A stretch of DNA of 5,918 nucleotides, taken from contig JAEZED010000118.1 of the NCBI GenBank assembly GCA_023417885.1, positions 1 to 5,918 on the forward strand, read 5' to 3'. Below, piece after piece: positions 1 to 5,918 of the stretch; position 1 is the first letter of the stretch; each line of letters opens with the position of its first letter. The DNA is from Planctomycetota bacterium (GTDB taxonomy: Bacteria > Planctomycetota > Phycisphaerae > Tepidisphaerales > Tepidisphaeraceae). Position numbers and translations under genes: made by a program. Under the pieces are notes generated by a model. The model ran no database searches. It saw nothing but the letters and a program-made list of their open reading frames with translations, and had not been told where the DNA came from.

Positions 1-24
1 GCCGGCAGACGCGAGTCTGCCGGC
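1..24 (-). terminator. Perfect hairpin, possible terminator of the metalloprotease gene
   Basis: A 10-base arm (GCCGGCAGAC, 1-10), a 4-base loop (11-14) and its exact complement (15-24) form a perfect inverted repeat. It begins 29 bases beyond the minus-strand stop codon, where an intrinsic terminator would sit. No T-run follows on the plus strand. On the minus strand any T-run would lie outside the window, so factor-independent termination cannot be confirmed. The stem touches the window edge and may be longer. It could also be a 3' mRNA-stabilising structure or one copy of a dispersed palindromic repeat. Confidence 0.45.
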
Positions 25-53
25 CGCTTGCGTTGTCAGTCGTGTCGTCGGTC

Positions 54-1367
54 TTACCGGCGCCGCAGGAGGAGCAGGCCGGAGACTGCCAGGACGCCGA
101 AGGTGCCCGGCTCGGGGACGACCACGTTGAAGGAGGCGATGTACAACTCGTAGTTGCCGCTGAAGTTGGTGAACGGATTGTCCACGGAGACGAAGTAGGT
201 GCCGTCCTCCGGGATCAGCAGATCGAGGATGAACGAGTCGGTGGTCTCGTCCTCGTCGTCGTTCTGGGCGGTGGAGCCGAAGTAATCGAGCAACACCCCG
301 GCGCTGTCGCGGACGTTGACGGTCGAGTCGATGAAGTCGGTGATCCGATCCAACGCGGAGCCCATCACCTCGATGCTGATGAGGTCACCCTCGTCGGCGA
401 TGAAGCTGTAGACGTCCAGCTCGCCCGACGTGGTCATATTGCCGAGGACGACGGCCGTCTCGACATCGAAGATCTCGCCGAAGTAGGGCGAGCCGGCGGG
501 GCGGAGGTTCGGGACGTTCAGCTTCTGCATCGTCAGCGCCTGGGCGGTGCCGATGGTGCCGTGGGCGGAGCCAATCTCGTTGGTGACAACGCCCTGCTCG
601 TTGAAGGCGAGCTTCATCACCGAGCGCTCGCTCAGCACGGCGCGCGTGTTGAAGAAGACGTTCGGGTTGGCGCCCTGGGCAGGCGTGGACATCACGTTCC
701 CGCTGTGCTCGACCGCGCCAAGCGGCCCGGGGAAGTCCGGAAGGAAGGCGCTGCGCACCCCGCTGTTGGGCACGCCGCTGCCGATCGGGCCGTAGGAATC
801 GTGGTGACGCAGGCCGACCGTGTGGCCGAGCTCGTGCGCGCCGACGTTGACGGCGAAGTTCACCTGCTGGGCGCTGGGCAGCCCCTGCACGTCCGAAGTG
901 CCGACGAAGGCGGTGTTGGAGGCGTTGAGGTTGCGGAAATCGATCTCGTCGGCGAGGCCGCCCGAGCCGCTGTCCCAGATCAGGGTCGTGAACTGCCCCG
1001 ACGGAGGCGTCAGCGAGAAGCTGTAGTCGAATGCGGCGTAGATCGACTGGAGCCCTGCCAAAATCTGCTGCTGCTCGGCCGCGGAGTAGGTGCCGCCGAT
1101 CTGCTGGCTGAAGTCGAGCCACACCTGCTGCGTGCCGACAATGGGCGTAGGTCCGCCGTAGTTCGCCAGCCCGCCGAGCCCGCCGTTGGCGCGATACTGC
1201 GCCAGGCGTTCCTCGAAGCCGAAGCCGTCGGTGGCCGGACCCCAGCCGCCGTCGCAGAGGTCGCACGCGCGAGCGTCGGCGGCGACGCCGAGCATGCACG
1301 CGGACGCAACCGCTGCCGCAGCGAGGGCGGCGCGAGAGGGGCGTCCGCGAAGGGAATGAAGCCGCAT
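54..1367 (-). CDS. Secreted metzincin-type zinc metalloprotease with PPC-like domain and PEP-CTERM anchor
   Basis: The product is a 437-residue predicted extracytoplasmic zinc endopeptidase; its substrate is unknown. Residues 1-34 form a signal peptide: basic start, Ala-rich core, and a likely signal peptidase I site after the A-R-A at 32-34. The catalytic motif HExxHxxGxxH is complete: H178, E179, H182, G185 and H188, with H189 and D190 following. M226 in GNVMS is a plausible Met-turn. These two features place it in the metzincin clan, but I cannot assign a family. Residues about 300-412 look like a PPC beta-sandwich (LDVYSF, then GTYFVSV and NYELYI), with an acidic loop at 370-375. The tail is a PEP-CTERM signal: VPEPGT at 417-422, a short hydrophobic stretch, and terminal RRR. 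In known systems this is recognised by an exosortase, which must be encoded elsewhere. The frame stays open 138 codons further upstream, but the start at 1367 has a strong ribosome binding site and leads directly into the signal peptide. The only cysteines of the mature chain are C35 and C38. Confidence 0.88.
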   Translation of the reverse strand: MRLHSLRGRPSRAALAAAAVASACMLGVAADARACDLCDGGWGPATDGFGFEERLAQYRANGGLGGLANYGGPTPIVGTQQVWLDFSQQIGGTYSAAEQQQILAGLQSIYAAFDYSFSLTPPSGQFTTLIWDSGSGGLADEIDFRNLNASNTAFVGTSDVQGLPSAQQVNFAVNVGAHELGHTVGLRHHDSYGPIGSGVPNSGVRSAFLPDFPGPLGAVEHSGNVMSTPAQGANPNVFFNTRAVLSERSVMKLAFNEQGVVTNEIGSAHGTIGTAQALTMQKLNVPNLRPAGSPYFGEIFDVETAVVLGNMTTSGELDVYSFIADEGDLISIEVMGSALDRITDFIDSTVNVRDSAGVLLDYFGSTAQNDDEDETTDSFILDLLIPEDGTYFVSVDNPFTNFSGNYELYIASFNVVVPEPGTFGVLAVSGLLLLRRR

Positions 1368-1371
1368 TTGT

Positions 1372-1378
1372 CTCCTCC
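1372..1378 (-). promoter_or_regulatory. Shine-Dalgarno site deciding the metalloprotease start
   Basis: On the minus strand this reads GGAGGAG, followed by ACAA and then the ATG at 1367. The match to the anti-Shine-Dalgarno sequence is close to ideal and the spacing is normal. It selects this ATG over the more upstream in-frame ATG at 1781, which would add 138 residues of Arg/Pro-rich sequence without domain character in front of a clear signal peptide. Confidence 0.85.
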
Positions 1379-1469
1379 AGGTAACTTGGAAAGACGCCGT
1401 GCGCAAACGAGTGTGTGCAACGACGACGACCGCGGGTCGCCCCTTGGGACCGGGGCACTTGCGGCTGGG

Positions 1470-1497
1470 AGGATACCAGAGGCCGGTCGTCCGCCAA
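1470..1497 (-). promoter_or_regulatory. Candidate sigma70-type promoter for the metalloprotease gene
   Basis: Read on the minus strand, TTGGCG (1492-1497) and TATCCT (1470-1475) are separated by 16 bases. Each hexamer matches the sigma70 consensus at four of six positions. Transcription would start near 1463 and give an untranslated leader of about 95 bases. A second minus-strand TATAAA lies at 1552-1557 but lacks a -35 partner. The call rests on consensus matching alone, and consensus rules are less reliable in planctomycete-like genomes. Confidence 0.3.
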
Positions 1498-1716
1498 CCC
1501 TTTCTTTCCGGATTTTTGACTTTCAGTCCGTTCTCCGACGGTTCAAGGCCGTTTATACCGGCTGTTGCGCCTGCGCTCCCCCCTAGCCCGGAAGGTCCCG
1601 GGCCCACCCCGGACGATGCAACTTTCCGCCTCGCCTGGAATGTTGCGGGGGTGCGGGCCGTTTGTACGCTGGCTTCCCGAACCTCGATCAGCTCGAACGT
1701 CGCCTTCGTGTCAGCC

Positions 1717-1734
1717 GGCGCCTGTTGAGGCGCC
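1717..1734 (+). promoter_or_regulatory. Perfect 7-bp inverted repeat upstream of the tricorn homologue gene
   Basis: GGCGCCT, loop GTTG, AGGCGCC. The right arm ends 45 bases before the ATG at 1780. No T-run follows, so it does not look like an attenuator terminator. It could be an operator for a dimeric regulator or a hairpin in the mRNA leader. In GC-rich sequence such palindromes also occur by chance, so the function is open. Confidence 0.3.
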
Positions 1735-1779
1735 ACTGTTCGGCTTCCCCCTCTCCGCGGCCGCGCCGCCACCCCAGCC

Positions 1780-4700
1780 ATGAATCGATACTCAACGTCA
1801 TCTCATCTCCCCGCCACCGTGCGGGAGACTGCCCATTCCCCGGCCCGACGCCGTGCCCGGCGCATTCTCGCGGCCGCCGTTGCCGGCGTCACGCTCGCCG
1901 GTCTCCTCGGCACCGGTGCCGCGCTGGCCGAGCAGGAGAGCCAGCGCCGTCCAACCGACCGCAACCAGCCCCGGGAGAACAGGCAGGAGGAGCCCAACCG
2001 CCCGCACGCCGGGATGCTCAAGTTCCCCGACATCTCCCACGACTCGATCGTCTTCAGCTACGCCAACGATCTCTGGGTCGTGCCGAAGGAAGGGGGCGTC
2101 GCCCGTCCGCTCGCCAGCCCTCCGGGGCTCGAGTCGTTCCCCAAGTTCAGCCCTGACGGCTCGAGAATCGCATTCGTCGGCAACTACGAGGGTGACCGCG
2201 ATATCTACGTCATCGACGCCTTCGGCGGAGCCGCCGAACGCATCACCTACCACCCCGCCAACGAAAACCTCAACGGCTGGGTGGGGGACAACAAGGTGCT
2301 CTTCTCCGCGGGCGGCATGAGCAACAAGCCTGCGGCGAGGCAGACGCAGCAGCTCTTCGTGCAGACCCTCGACGGCTCGGGCGAAACGGGCGGGCTGCCG
2401 GAGCAGCTTCCGATCCCCTGGGGCCAGTCGGCCGACCTCAGCGAGGACGGCAAGACCCTGGCCTACATCCCGCACAGCACCGACTTCCGCACCTGGAAGC
2501 GCTACCGCGGCGGCATGGCGACGGACGTCTGGCTCGTCAACATGGACGACATGTCGGCGCAGCAGATCACTGACTGGGAGGGAACCGACACCGCCCCCAT
2601 GCTGCACGACGGCAAGGTCTACTACCTCTCGGACAACACCGAAAGCGCGCGGCTGAACCTCTTCCGATACGACCCCGAGACGCAGGAGCGCACGCAGCTC
2701 ACCGACTTCAGTGACTTCGACGTGCGCTTCCCCAGCATGGGCCCGGGCAGCGACGGCGAGGGAGAGATCGTCTTCCAGCAGGGCACCCGCCTCTACACGC
2801 TCAGCCTCGCCGATGGCAGCGAGCCGCGCGCGGTGGATGTCATCGTTCCCGGCGGCAAGCCGACGCTCCGCCCGCGCATCGTCGAGGCCAACGACTTCCT
2901 CCAGGGCGGCGATCTCGGCCCCACCGGCAAGGAGGTCGCCTTCGAAGCCCGCGGCGACATCTGGCGCCTGCCGGCTGCCACGGGACACCCGATCCACGTC
3001 ACCACCTCCGACGACGCGGCGGACCGCAACCCGTCGTGGAGCCCGGATGGAAAGTGGCTCGCCTACAGCTCCGATGCGGAGGGTGAATACAACATCTACC
3101 TCGTGCGCGCGGATCAGCCCAACGCCGAGCCGAAGCGCGTCAGCGACCTAACGGGCCGGTTCTGGACGAGCTTCGAGTGGGCGCCCGACGGAAAGAAGTT
3201 CATCGCCCAGGACCAGACCGGGCGGCTCACGCTCGTGACCGTCGGCGAGGGAGAGGAAGCCTCCGCCGAGGTCGAGGAGATCGACCGCGACCCGCTCGGC
3301 AGCAACGTGCCGATCAGCTGGTCGCACGACTCCAACTGGATCGCCTATCACCGCGGCGACGATGACGCCTACACGACGGCCGTCTACCTCTTCGACCTGT
3401 CCGCCGGTGAGAAGCACAAGGTCACCAGCGACATGTTCAACGCCCAGTTCCCGACGTTCGATCGGAAGGGCGAATGGCTTTACTTCCTGACGCAGATCGA
3501 CTTCACCGGCCCGCAGTACAGCTCGGCGGACTCGTCGTTCGTCTACACGAACCTCGATCGCCTGGTCGCGGTGCCGCTGCGCAAGGACGTGAAGAACCCG
3601 ATGCTCCCCGAGCTCGATCGCGAGGCGGTCCGCGCCGGCGAAGGGGCCGAGTCGCAGACGCGCCCCTCGCGCGAGAACGGTCCGCGTCGCGGCCCGGGTC
3701 GTCGCGGCGGCGGCGAGGGAGGTCCGGGTGGCGGCGGACAACCCGGCGCCGACATGCAGTTGTCGACCGATCTCGACGAGGCGCAGTTCCAGACGCGCCC
3801 CTCGACGCAGCCGGGTGACGACGAGCAGACCGTGGCCGAGAAGTTCAACCTCGACTCGCCCGTCCACGGCGAGTGGTCCGGCACGCTGGAGGGCTTCCGG
3901 GCCCTGGGCGCCGAGCAGGACGAGGTGCCCTTCACGATGACGATCTACGCCCGCGCCGACGGCACCTATACCGGCAGCAGCGAGGCGATGGGCGAGACGC
4001 GCGACTTCGACTCCGTCACGTTCGACGAGGCGACGGGGCAGTTCACCGCCACCGGCTCGCAGGGGCCGGCCACGACGACGATGACCGGCGCCGTCGAGGG
4101 TGAGCAGATCCGCGGCACGTGGGAGGCGCGGGTGAACGGCAACGCCATGGCCAATGGTTCGTGGAGCGCTCGCAAGAGCGGCCCGATCAGCCCCGAGAAG
4201 CTCGCCGCCGCCGCCGGGGCGGGAGGCGAGGAGGCGCCGGACGAGCGCCTGGTGATCGACCTGGACGGGCTGGAGGCGCGCGCGATGCTCCTGCCGGTGC
4301 CGCGCGGCAACATCGGCAACCTCGCCGTGAACGACCGCAACCAGCTCCTGTACACCCGTGGCGGCGGGCGCGGCGGCGGAGAGCCGCCGAGCATCCGCAT
4401 CCTCGACATCGCCGCCGACGACATCGAGGAAGGCACCGTCATCGCCAACGTCGGCGGGTTCGACATGAGCGCCGACGGCAAGAAGCTCCTGGTTCGCCAG
4501 ATGGGCGGCGGCGGGGGCGGCCCCGGCGGGCGCTTCGGCGGGGGCGGCCCGCGAATGGGCGTGATCAACGCCGCGCGAGGCCAGCAGCTCACCGAGACCA
4601 TCCCCCTCAACGGGATGAACAAGCGCATCGATCCGAAGGATGAGTGGAAGCAGATCGTGCGCGACGCCTGGCGCCGGCAGCGCGACTACTTCTACGTCGA

Positions 4701-5889
4701 GAACATGCACGGCGTCGACTGGGACGGCATCCTCGAGGCATACCTCCCGATGGTCGTTGACGCCGCAACACGCGAGGATGTCAGCTACATCATCAGCGAG
4801 ATGATCAGCGAGCTGAACATCGGCCACGCCTACTACAGCGGCGGCGACCCGGGCGACGTGCAGAACGAGCCCAACCGCAACGTCGGCCTGCTCGGCGTCG
4901 ACTTCGAGCTGGCCGGCGAGGGTGATGCCCGCGGCTACCGGATCGCCAAGATCTACACCGGCGGGTCGTACGACCTCGACGCGCGCGGCCCCCTCTCCGT
5001 GCCCGGCGTGGACGTGAACGTCGGCGACTTCATTCTCGCCGTCAACGGGCAGCGCCTCGATCCGACCGTCTCCCCGTACGCCGCCTTCATCGACCTGGCG
5101 GGCCGGCCCGCGACGCTCACCGTCAGCGACAAGCCCACCTTCGACGCGGAGAACGAGAAGCAGCGCAACGTTGTCGTCACCCCCACCGGCAGCGAGGCGG
5201 AGCTGCGCTACCGCGACTGGATCGCCGCCAACGCGCGGTACGTCGACGAGGCCAGCAGCGGGCGCATTGGCTACATCTACGTCCCCAACACCGGCGTCGA
5301 AGGCCAGAACGACCTGTTCCGGCAGTTCTTCGGGCAGATGCACAAGGACGCGCTGATCATCGACGAGCGCTGGAACGGCGGCGGACAGATCCCCACCCGC
5401 TTCATCGAGCTGCTCAACCGCCCGACGACCAACTACTGGGCCCGGCGTCACGGGCGCGACTGGAAGTGGCCGCCGGACGGGCACGACGGACCTAAGGCGA
5501 TGCTGATCAACGGCCTGGCCGGCAGCGGCGGGGACATGTTCCCCTGGCTGTTCAAACAGAACGACCTGGGCCCGCTGATCGGCACGCGCACGTGGGGCGG
5601 CCTGGTCGGCATCAGCGGCGTTCCGTCGCTCATCGACGGCGGAAGCGTCACCGTGCCGAACTTCGGCTTCTATGAGACCGACGGCACGTGGGGCATCGAG
5701 GGCCACGGCGTGGACCCGGACATCGAGGTCATCGCCGACCCGAGCAAGATGCAGAACGGCCGCGACATCCAGATCGACGCCGCCGTCCAGTACCTGCTCG
5801 AGGAGCTCGAGAAGAACCCGCCGCAGGAGCCCAAGCGTCCCGCCGACCCGGATCGCAGCGGGATGGGAATCACCGAGGAAGACAAGTAG
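1780..5889 (+). CDS. Exported tricorn-type protease (peptidase family S41) with an inserted beta-rich domain in the second propeller
   Basis: A 1369-residue tricorn homologue. Archaeal tricorn is a large self-assembling protease that degrades oligopeptides; bacterial versions with signal peptides are presumed periplasmic. Layout by eye: signal peptide 1-50 (basic RRRARR at 23-28, hydrophobic core, cleavage after A-L-A at 48-50); charged linker 51-76; first beta-propeller about 77-365 with an SPDG blade motif at 124-127; second propeller about 366-610, resuming at 826-925 (SPDG at 421-424); insertion about 611-825; helical segment about 950-1020; PDZ about 1033-1117; S41 core about 1145-1320; Pro-rich, charged tail. 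By motif, the catalytic residues are H1016 (in GHAYY), nucleophile S1249 (in AGSGGDMFP) and E1307 (in WGIEGHG), with the oxyanion-loop motif DERWNGGG at 1195-1202. The Ser preceding the catalytic His in Thermoplasma tricorn is Gly here (G1015). ATG 1780 is the first possible start after an in-frame TGA at 1726, yet no Shine-Dalgarno sequence precedes it. A GTG at 1819 is a weaker alternative. The closest alternative label is S41 peptidase with TolB-like propellers. Confidence 0.93.
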   Translation: MNRYSTSSHLPATVRETAHSPARRRARRILAAAVAGVTLAGLLGTGAALAEQESQRRPTDRNQPRENRQEEPNRPHAGMLKFPDISHDSIVFSYANDLWVVPKEGGVARPLASPPGLESFPKFSPDGSRIAFVGNYEGDRDIYVIDAFGGAAERITYHPANENLNGWVGDNKVLFSAGGMSNKPAARQTQQLFVQTLDGSGETGGLPEQLPIPWGQSADLSEDGKTLAYIPHSTDFRTWKRYRGGMATDVWLVNMDDMSAQQITDWEGTDTAPMLHDGKVYYLSDNTESARLNLFRYDPETQERTQLTDFSDFDVRFPSMGPGSDGEGEIVFQQGTRLYTLSLADGSEPRAVDVIVPGGKPTLRPRIVEANDFLQGGDLGPTGKEVAFEARGDIWRLPAATGHPIHVTTSDDAADRNPSWSPDGKWLAYSSDAEGEYNIYLVRADQPNAEPKRVSDLTGRFWTSFEWAPDGKKFIAQDQTGRLTLVTVGEGEEASAEVEEIDRDPLGSNVPISWSHDSNWIAYHRGDDDAYTTAVYLFDLSAGEKHKVTSDMFNAQFPTFDRKGEWLYFLTQIDFTGPQYSSADSSFVYTNLDRLVAVPLRKDVKNPMLPELDREAVRAGEGAESQTRPSRENGPRRGPGRRGGGEGGPGGGGQPGADMQLSTDLDEAQFQTRPSTQPGDDEQTVAEKFNLDSPVHGEWSGTLEGFRALGAEQDEVPFTMTIYARADGTYTGSSEAMGETRDFDSVTFDEATGQFTATGSQGPATTTMTGAVEGEQIRGTWEARVNGNAMANGSWSARKSGPISPEKLAAAAGAGGEEAPDERLVIDLDGLEARAMLLPVPRGNIGNLAVNDRNQLLYTRGGGRGGGEPPSIRILDIAADDIEEGTVIANVGGFDMSADGKKLLVRQMGGGGGGPGGRFGGGGPRMGVINAARGQQLTETIPLNGMNKRIDPKDEWKQIVRDAWRRQRDYFYVENMHGVDWDGILEAYLPMVVDAATREDVSYIISEMISELNIGHAYYSGGDPGDVQNEPNRNVGLLGVDFELAGEGDARGYRIAKIYTGGSYDLDARGPLSVPGVDVNVGDFILAVNGQRLDPTVSPYAAFIDLAGRPATLTVSDKPTFDAENEKQRNVVVTPTGSEAELRYRDWIAANARYVDEASSGRIGYIYVPNTGVEGQNDLFRQFFGQMHKDALIIDERWNGGGQIPTRFIELLNRPTTNYWARRHGRDWKWPPDGHDGPKAMLINGLAGSGGDMFPWLFKQNDLGPLIGTRTWGGLVGISGVPSLIDGGSVTVPNFGFYETDGTWGIEGHGVDPDIEVIADPSKMQNGRDIQIDAAVQYLLEELEKNPPQEPKRPADPDRSGMGITEEDK
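3610..4254 (+). other. Coding segment for the domain inserted in the second propeller of the tricorn homologue
   Basis: This covers residues about 611-825. From memory of the family, sequences resembling the flanks (ending near KNPMLP and resuming at VIDLDGLEARA) are normally joined by a short charged linker. Here there are three parts: a Gly/Arg-rich stretch (631-656), an acidic linker (about 660-690), and a compact segment (about 690-800) with alternating hydrophobic strands and GxW-type motifs at 697-699, 779-781 and 793-795. The last part resembles small beta-barrel modules that I recall in planctomycete exported proteins. Fold and function are inferred, not demonstrated. The reading frame and GC-rich codon choice continue unchanged through it. 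Confidence 0.65.
3655..3804 (+). repeat. 15-base direct repeat flanking the Gly/Arg-rich coding stretch
   Basis: CAGACGCGCCCCTCG occurs exactly at 3655-3669 and again at 3790-3804. The copies are 135 bases apart, a multiple of three, in the same frame, and both encode Q-T-R-P-S (residues 626-630 and 671-675). Recombination or slippage between them would remove 45 residues, including the Gly/Arg-rich stretch, without breaking the frame. Confidence 0.8.
4501..4550 (+). repeat. Gly-rich coding tract with two 14-base repeats
   Basis: GGCGGGGGCGGCCC occurs at 4510-4523 and 4537-4550, 27 bases apart and in frame. The tract encodes residues about 908-924 of the tricorn homologue (M, then Gly-rich with P, R and F), a loop between two strands of the second propeller. 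Four G-runs of three or more on the plus strand give weak quadruplex potential, though the loops are long. Expansion or contraction by nine codons is plausible here. Confidence 0.6.
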
Positions 5890-5918
5890 GCCTCGACGAT
5901 CCCACGACAACCTGAAGC

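Larger units (their letters stand above)
1368..1779. other. Divergent intergenic region (412 bases) between two exported peptidase genes
   Basis: This gap must carry the promoters of both flanking genes. Its most AT-rich part is about 1496-1560, with T-runs and TTTATA, which in a GC-rich genome is the likeliest place for promoter elements. It also holds a candidate minus-strand promoter (1470-1497), a perfect 6-bp hairpin with a 6-base loop (1586-1603) and a perfect 7-bp hairpin (1717-1734). TTGACT at 1516-1521 on the plus strand resembles a -35 box but has no matching -10 at usual spacing. Small open frames here overlap the gene shadows and lack ribosome binding sites or domain character, so I call no small gene. 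Confidence 0.7.

Noticed and set aside
1399..1423. Imperfect direct repeat GTGCGCAAACGA / GTGTGCAACGA upstream of the metalloprotease start
   Set aside because: The copies are short, differ by a substitution and a gap, and lie within the likely leader. It is too weak to call an operator.
1516..1559. Plus-strand promoter from TTGACT (1516-1521) and TATACC (1554-1559)
   Set aside because: The spacing is 32 bases, far from the 16-18 needed, and neither element has a good partner at normal distance.
33..1586. Open frame of 517 codons on the plus strand, antisense to the metalloprotease gene
   Set aside because: It has low-complexity Val/Ala/Arg/Gly composition, no motif and no ribosome site. 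The opposite strand has a signal peptide, zinc site and PEP-CTERM tail.
1586..1603. 6-bp stem GCCCGG/CCGGGC with a 6-base loop in the intergenic region
   Set aside because: A perfect but short GC palindrome is common by chance at this base composition, and there is no adjacent T-run or promoter relation.
1368..1781. Upstream extension of the metalloprotease by 138 residues
   Set aside because: The frame is open but the extension is Arg/Pro-rich and would bury the signal peptide. The ATG at 1367 has a near-ideal ribosome site.
1849..1878. Tat-type signal in the tricorn homologue (RRRARRIL)
   Set aside because: Paired arginines are present, but the residues after them do not match the twin-arginine consensus. 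A general Sec-type signal peptide explains the region equally well.
3148..5910. Open frame of 920 codons on the minus strand, antisense to the tricorn homologue
   Set aside because: The product is rich in Arg, Ala, Val, His and Asp with no recognisable domain, while the plus strand encodes an unmistakable tricorn architecture. Long antisense frames are expected from GC-rich third positions.
5890..5918. Terminator after the tricorn homologue
   Set aside because: Only 29 bases remain and they show no stem-loop or T-run.

Overview
The window is GC-rich throughout and holds two complete, divergently transcribed genes for large exported peptidases, separated by a 412-base intergenic region. The organism is probably a Planctomycetota bacterium, most plausibly of the Phycisphaerae. 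This inference rests on three things: high GC with strong third-position G/C, a C-terminal PEP-CTERM sorting signal, and a bacterial tricorn-type protease with an N-terminal signal peptide. Verrucomicrobia or another high-GC group with exosortases cannot be excluded from this stretch alone.

Left part (minus strand, 54-1367): a 437-residue secreted protein. It has a signal peptide, a metzincin-type zinc site (HELGHTVGLRHH) with a plausible Met-turn, a C-terminal domain resembling the bacterial pre-peptidase C-terminal (PPC) domain, and a PEP-CTERM tail ending in RRR. A strong Shine-Dalgarno sequence fixes its start. A perfect hairpin at the left edge (1-24) lies 29 bases beyond its stop codon and may be its terminator.

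Middle (1368-1779): the divergent promoter region. I see one fair sigma70-like candidate for the minus-strand gene, no convincing promoter for the plus-strand gene, and a perfect 7-bp hairpin 45 bases upstream of the plus-strand start codon.

Right part (plus strand, 1780-5889): a 1369-residue tricorn protease homologue (peptidase family S41). It has a signal peptide, two beta-propellers, a helical linker, a PDZ domain and an S41 catalytic core with recognisable His, Ser and Glu residues. It is about 300 residues longer than Thermoplasma tricorn. Most of the excess is an insertion of roughly 215 residues near the end of the second propeller, made of a Gly/Arg-rich stretch followed by a compact beta-rich domain with GxW motifs. 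This inserted domain is the most unusual item in the window.

Both products are predicted to act outside the cytoplasm: the metzincin at the surface or released after exosortase processing, the tricorn homologue in the periplasm. Their shared upstream region allows co-regulation, but nothing in the sequence proves it. Large open frames antisense to both genes are shadows of GC-rich codon usage. I found no RNA gene, CRISPR array, transposon or phage feature.
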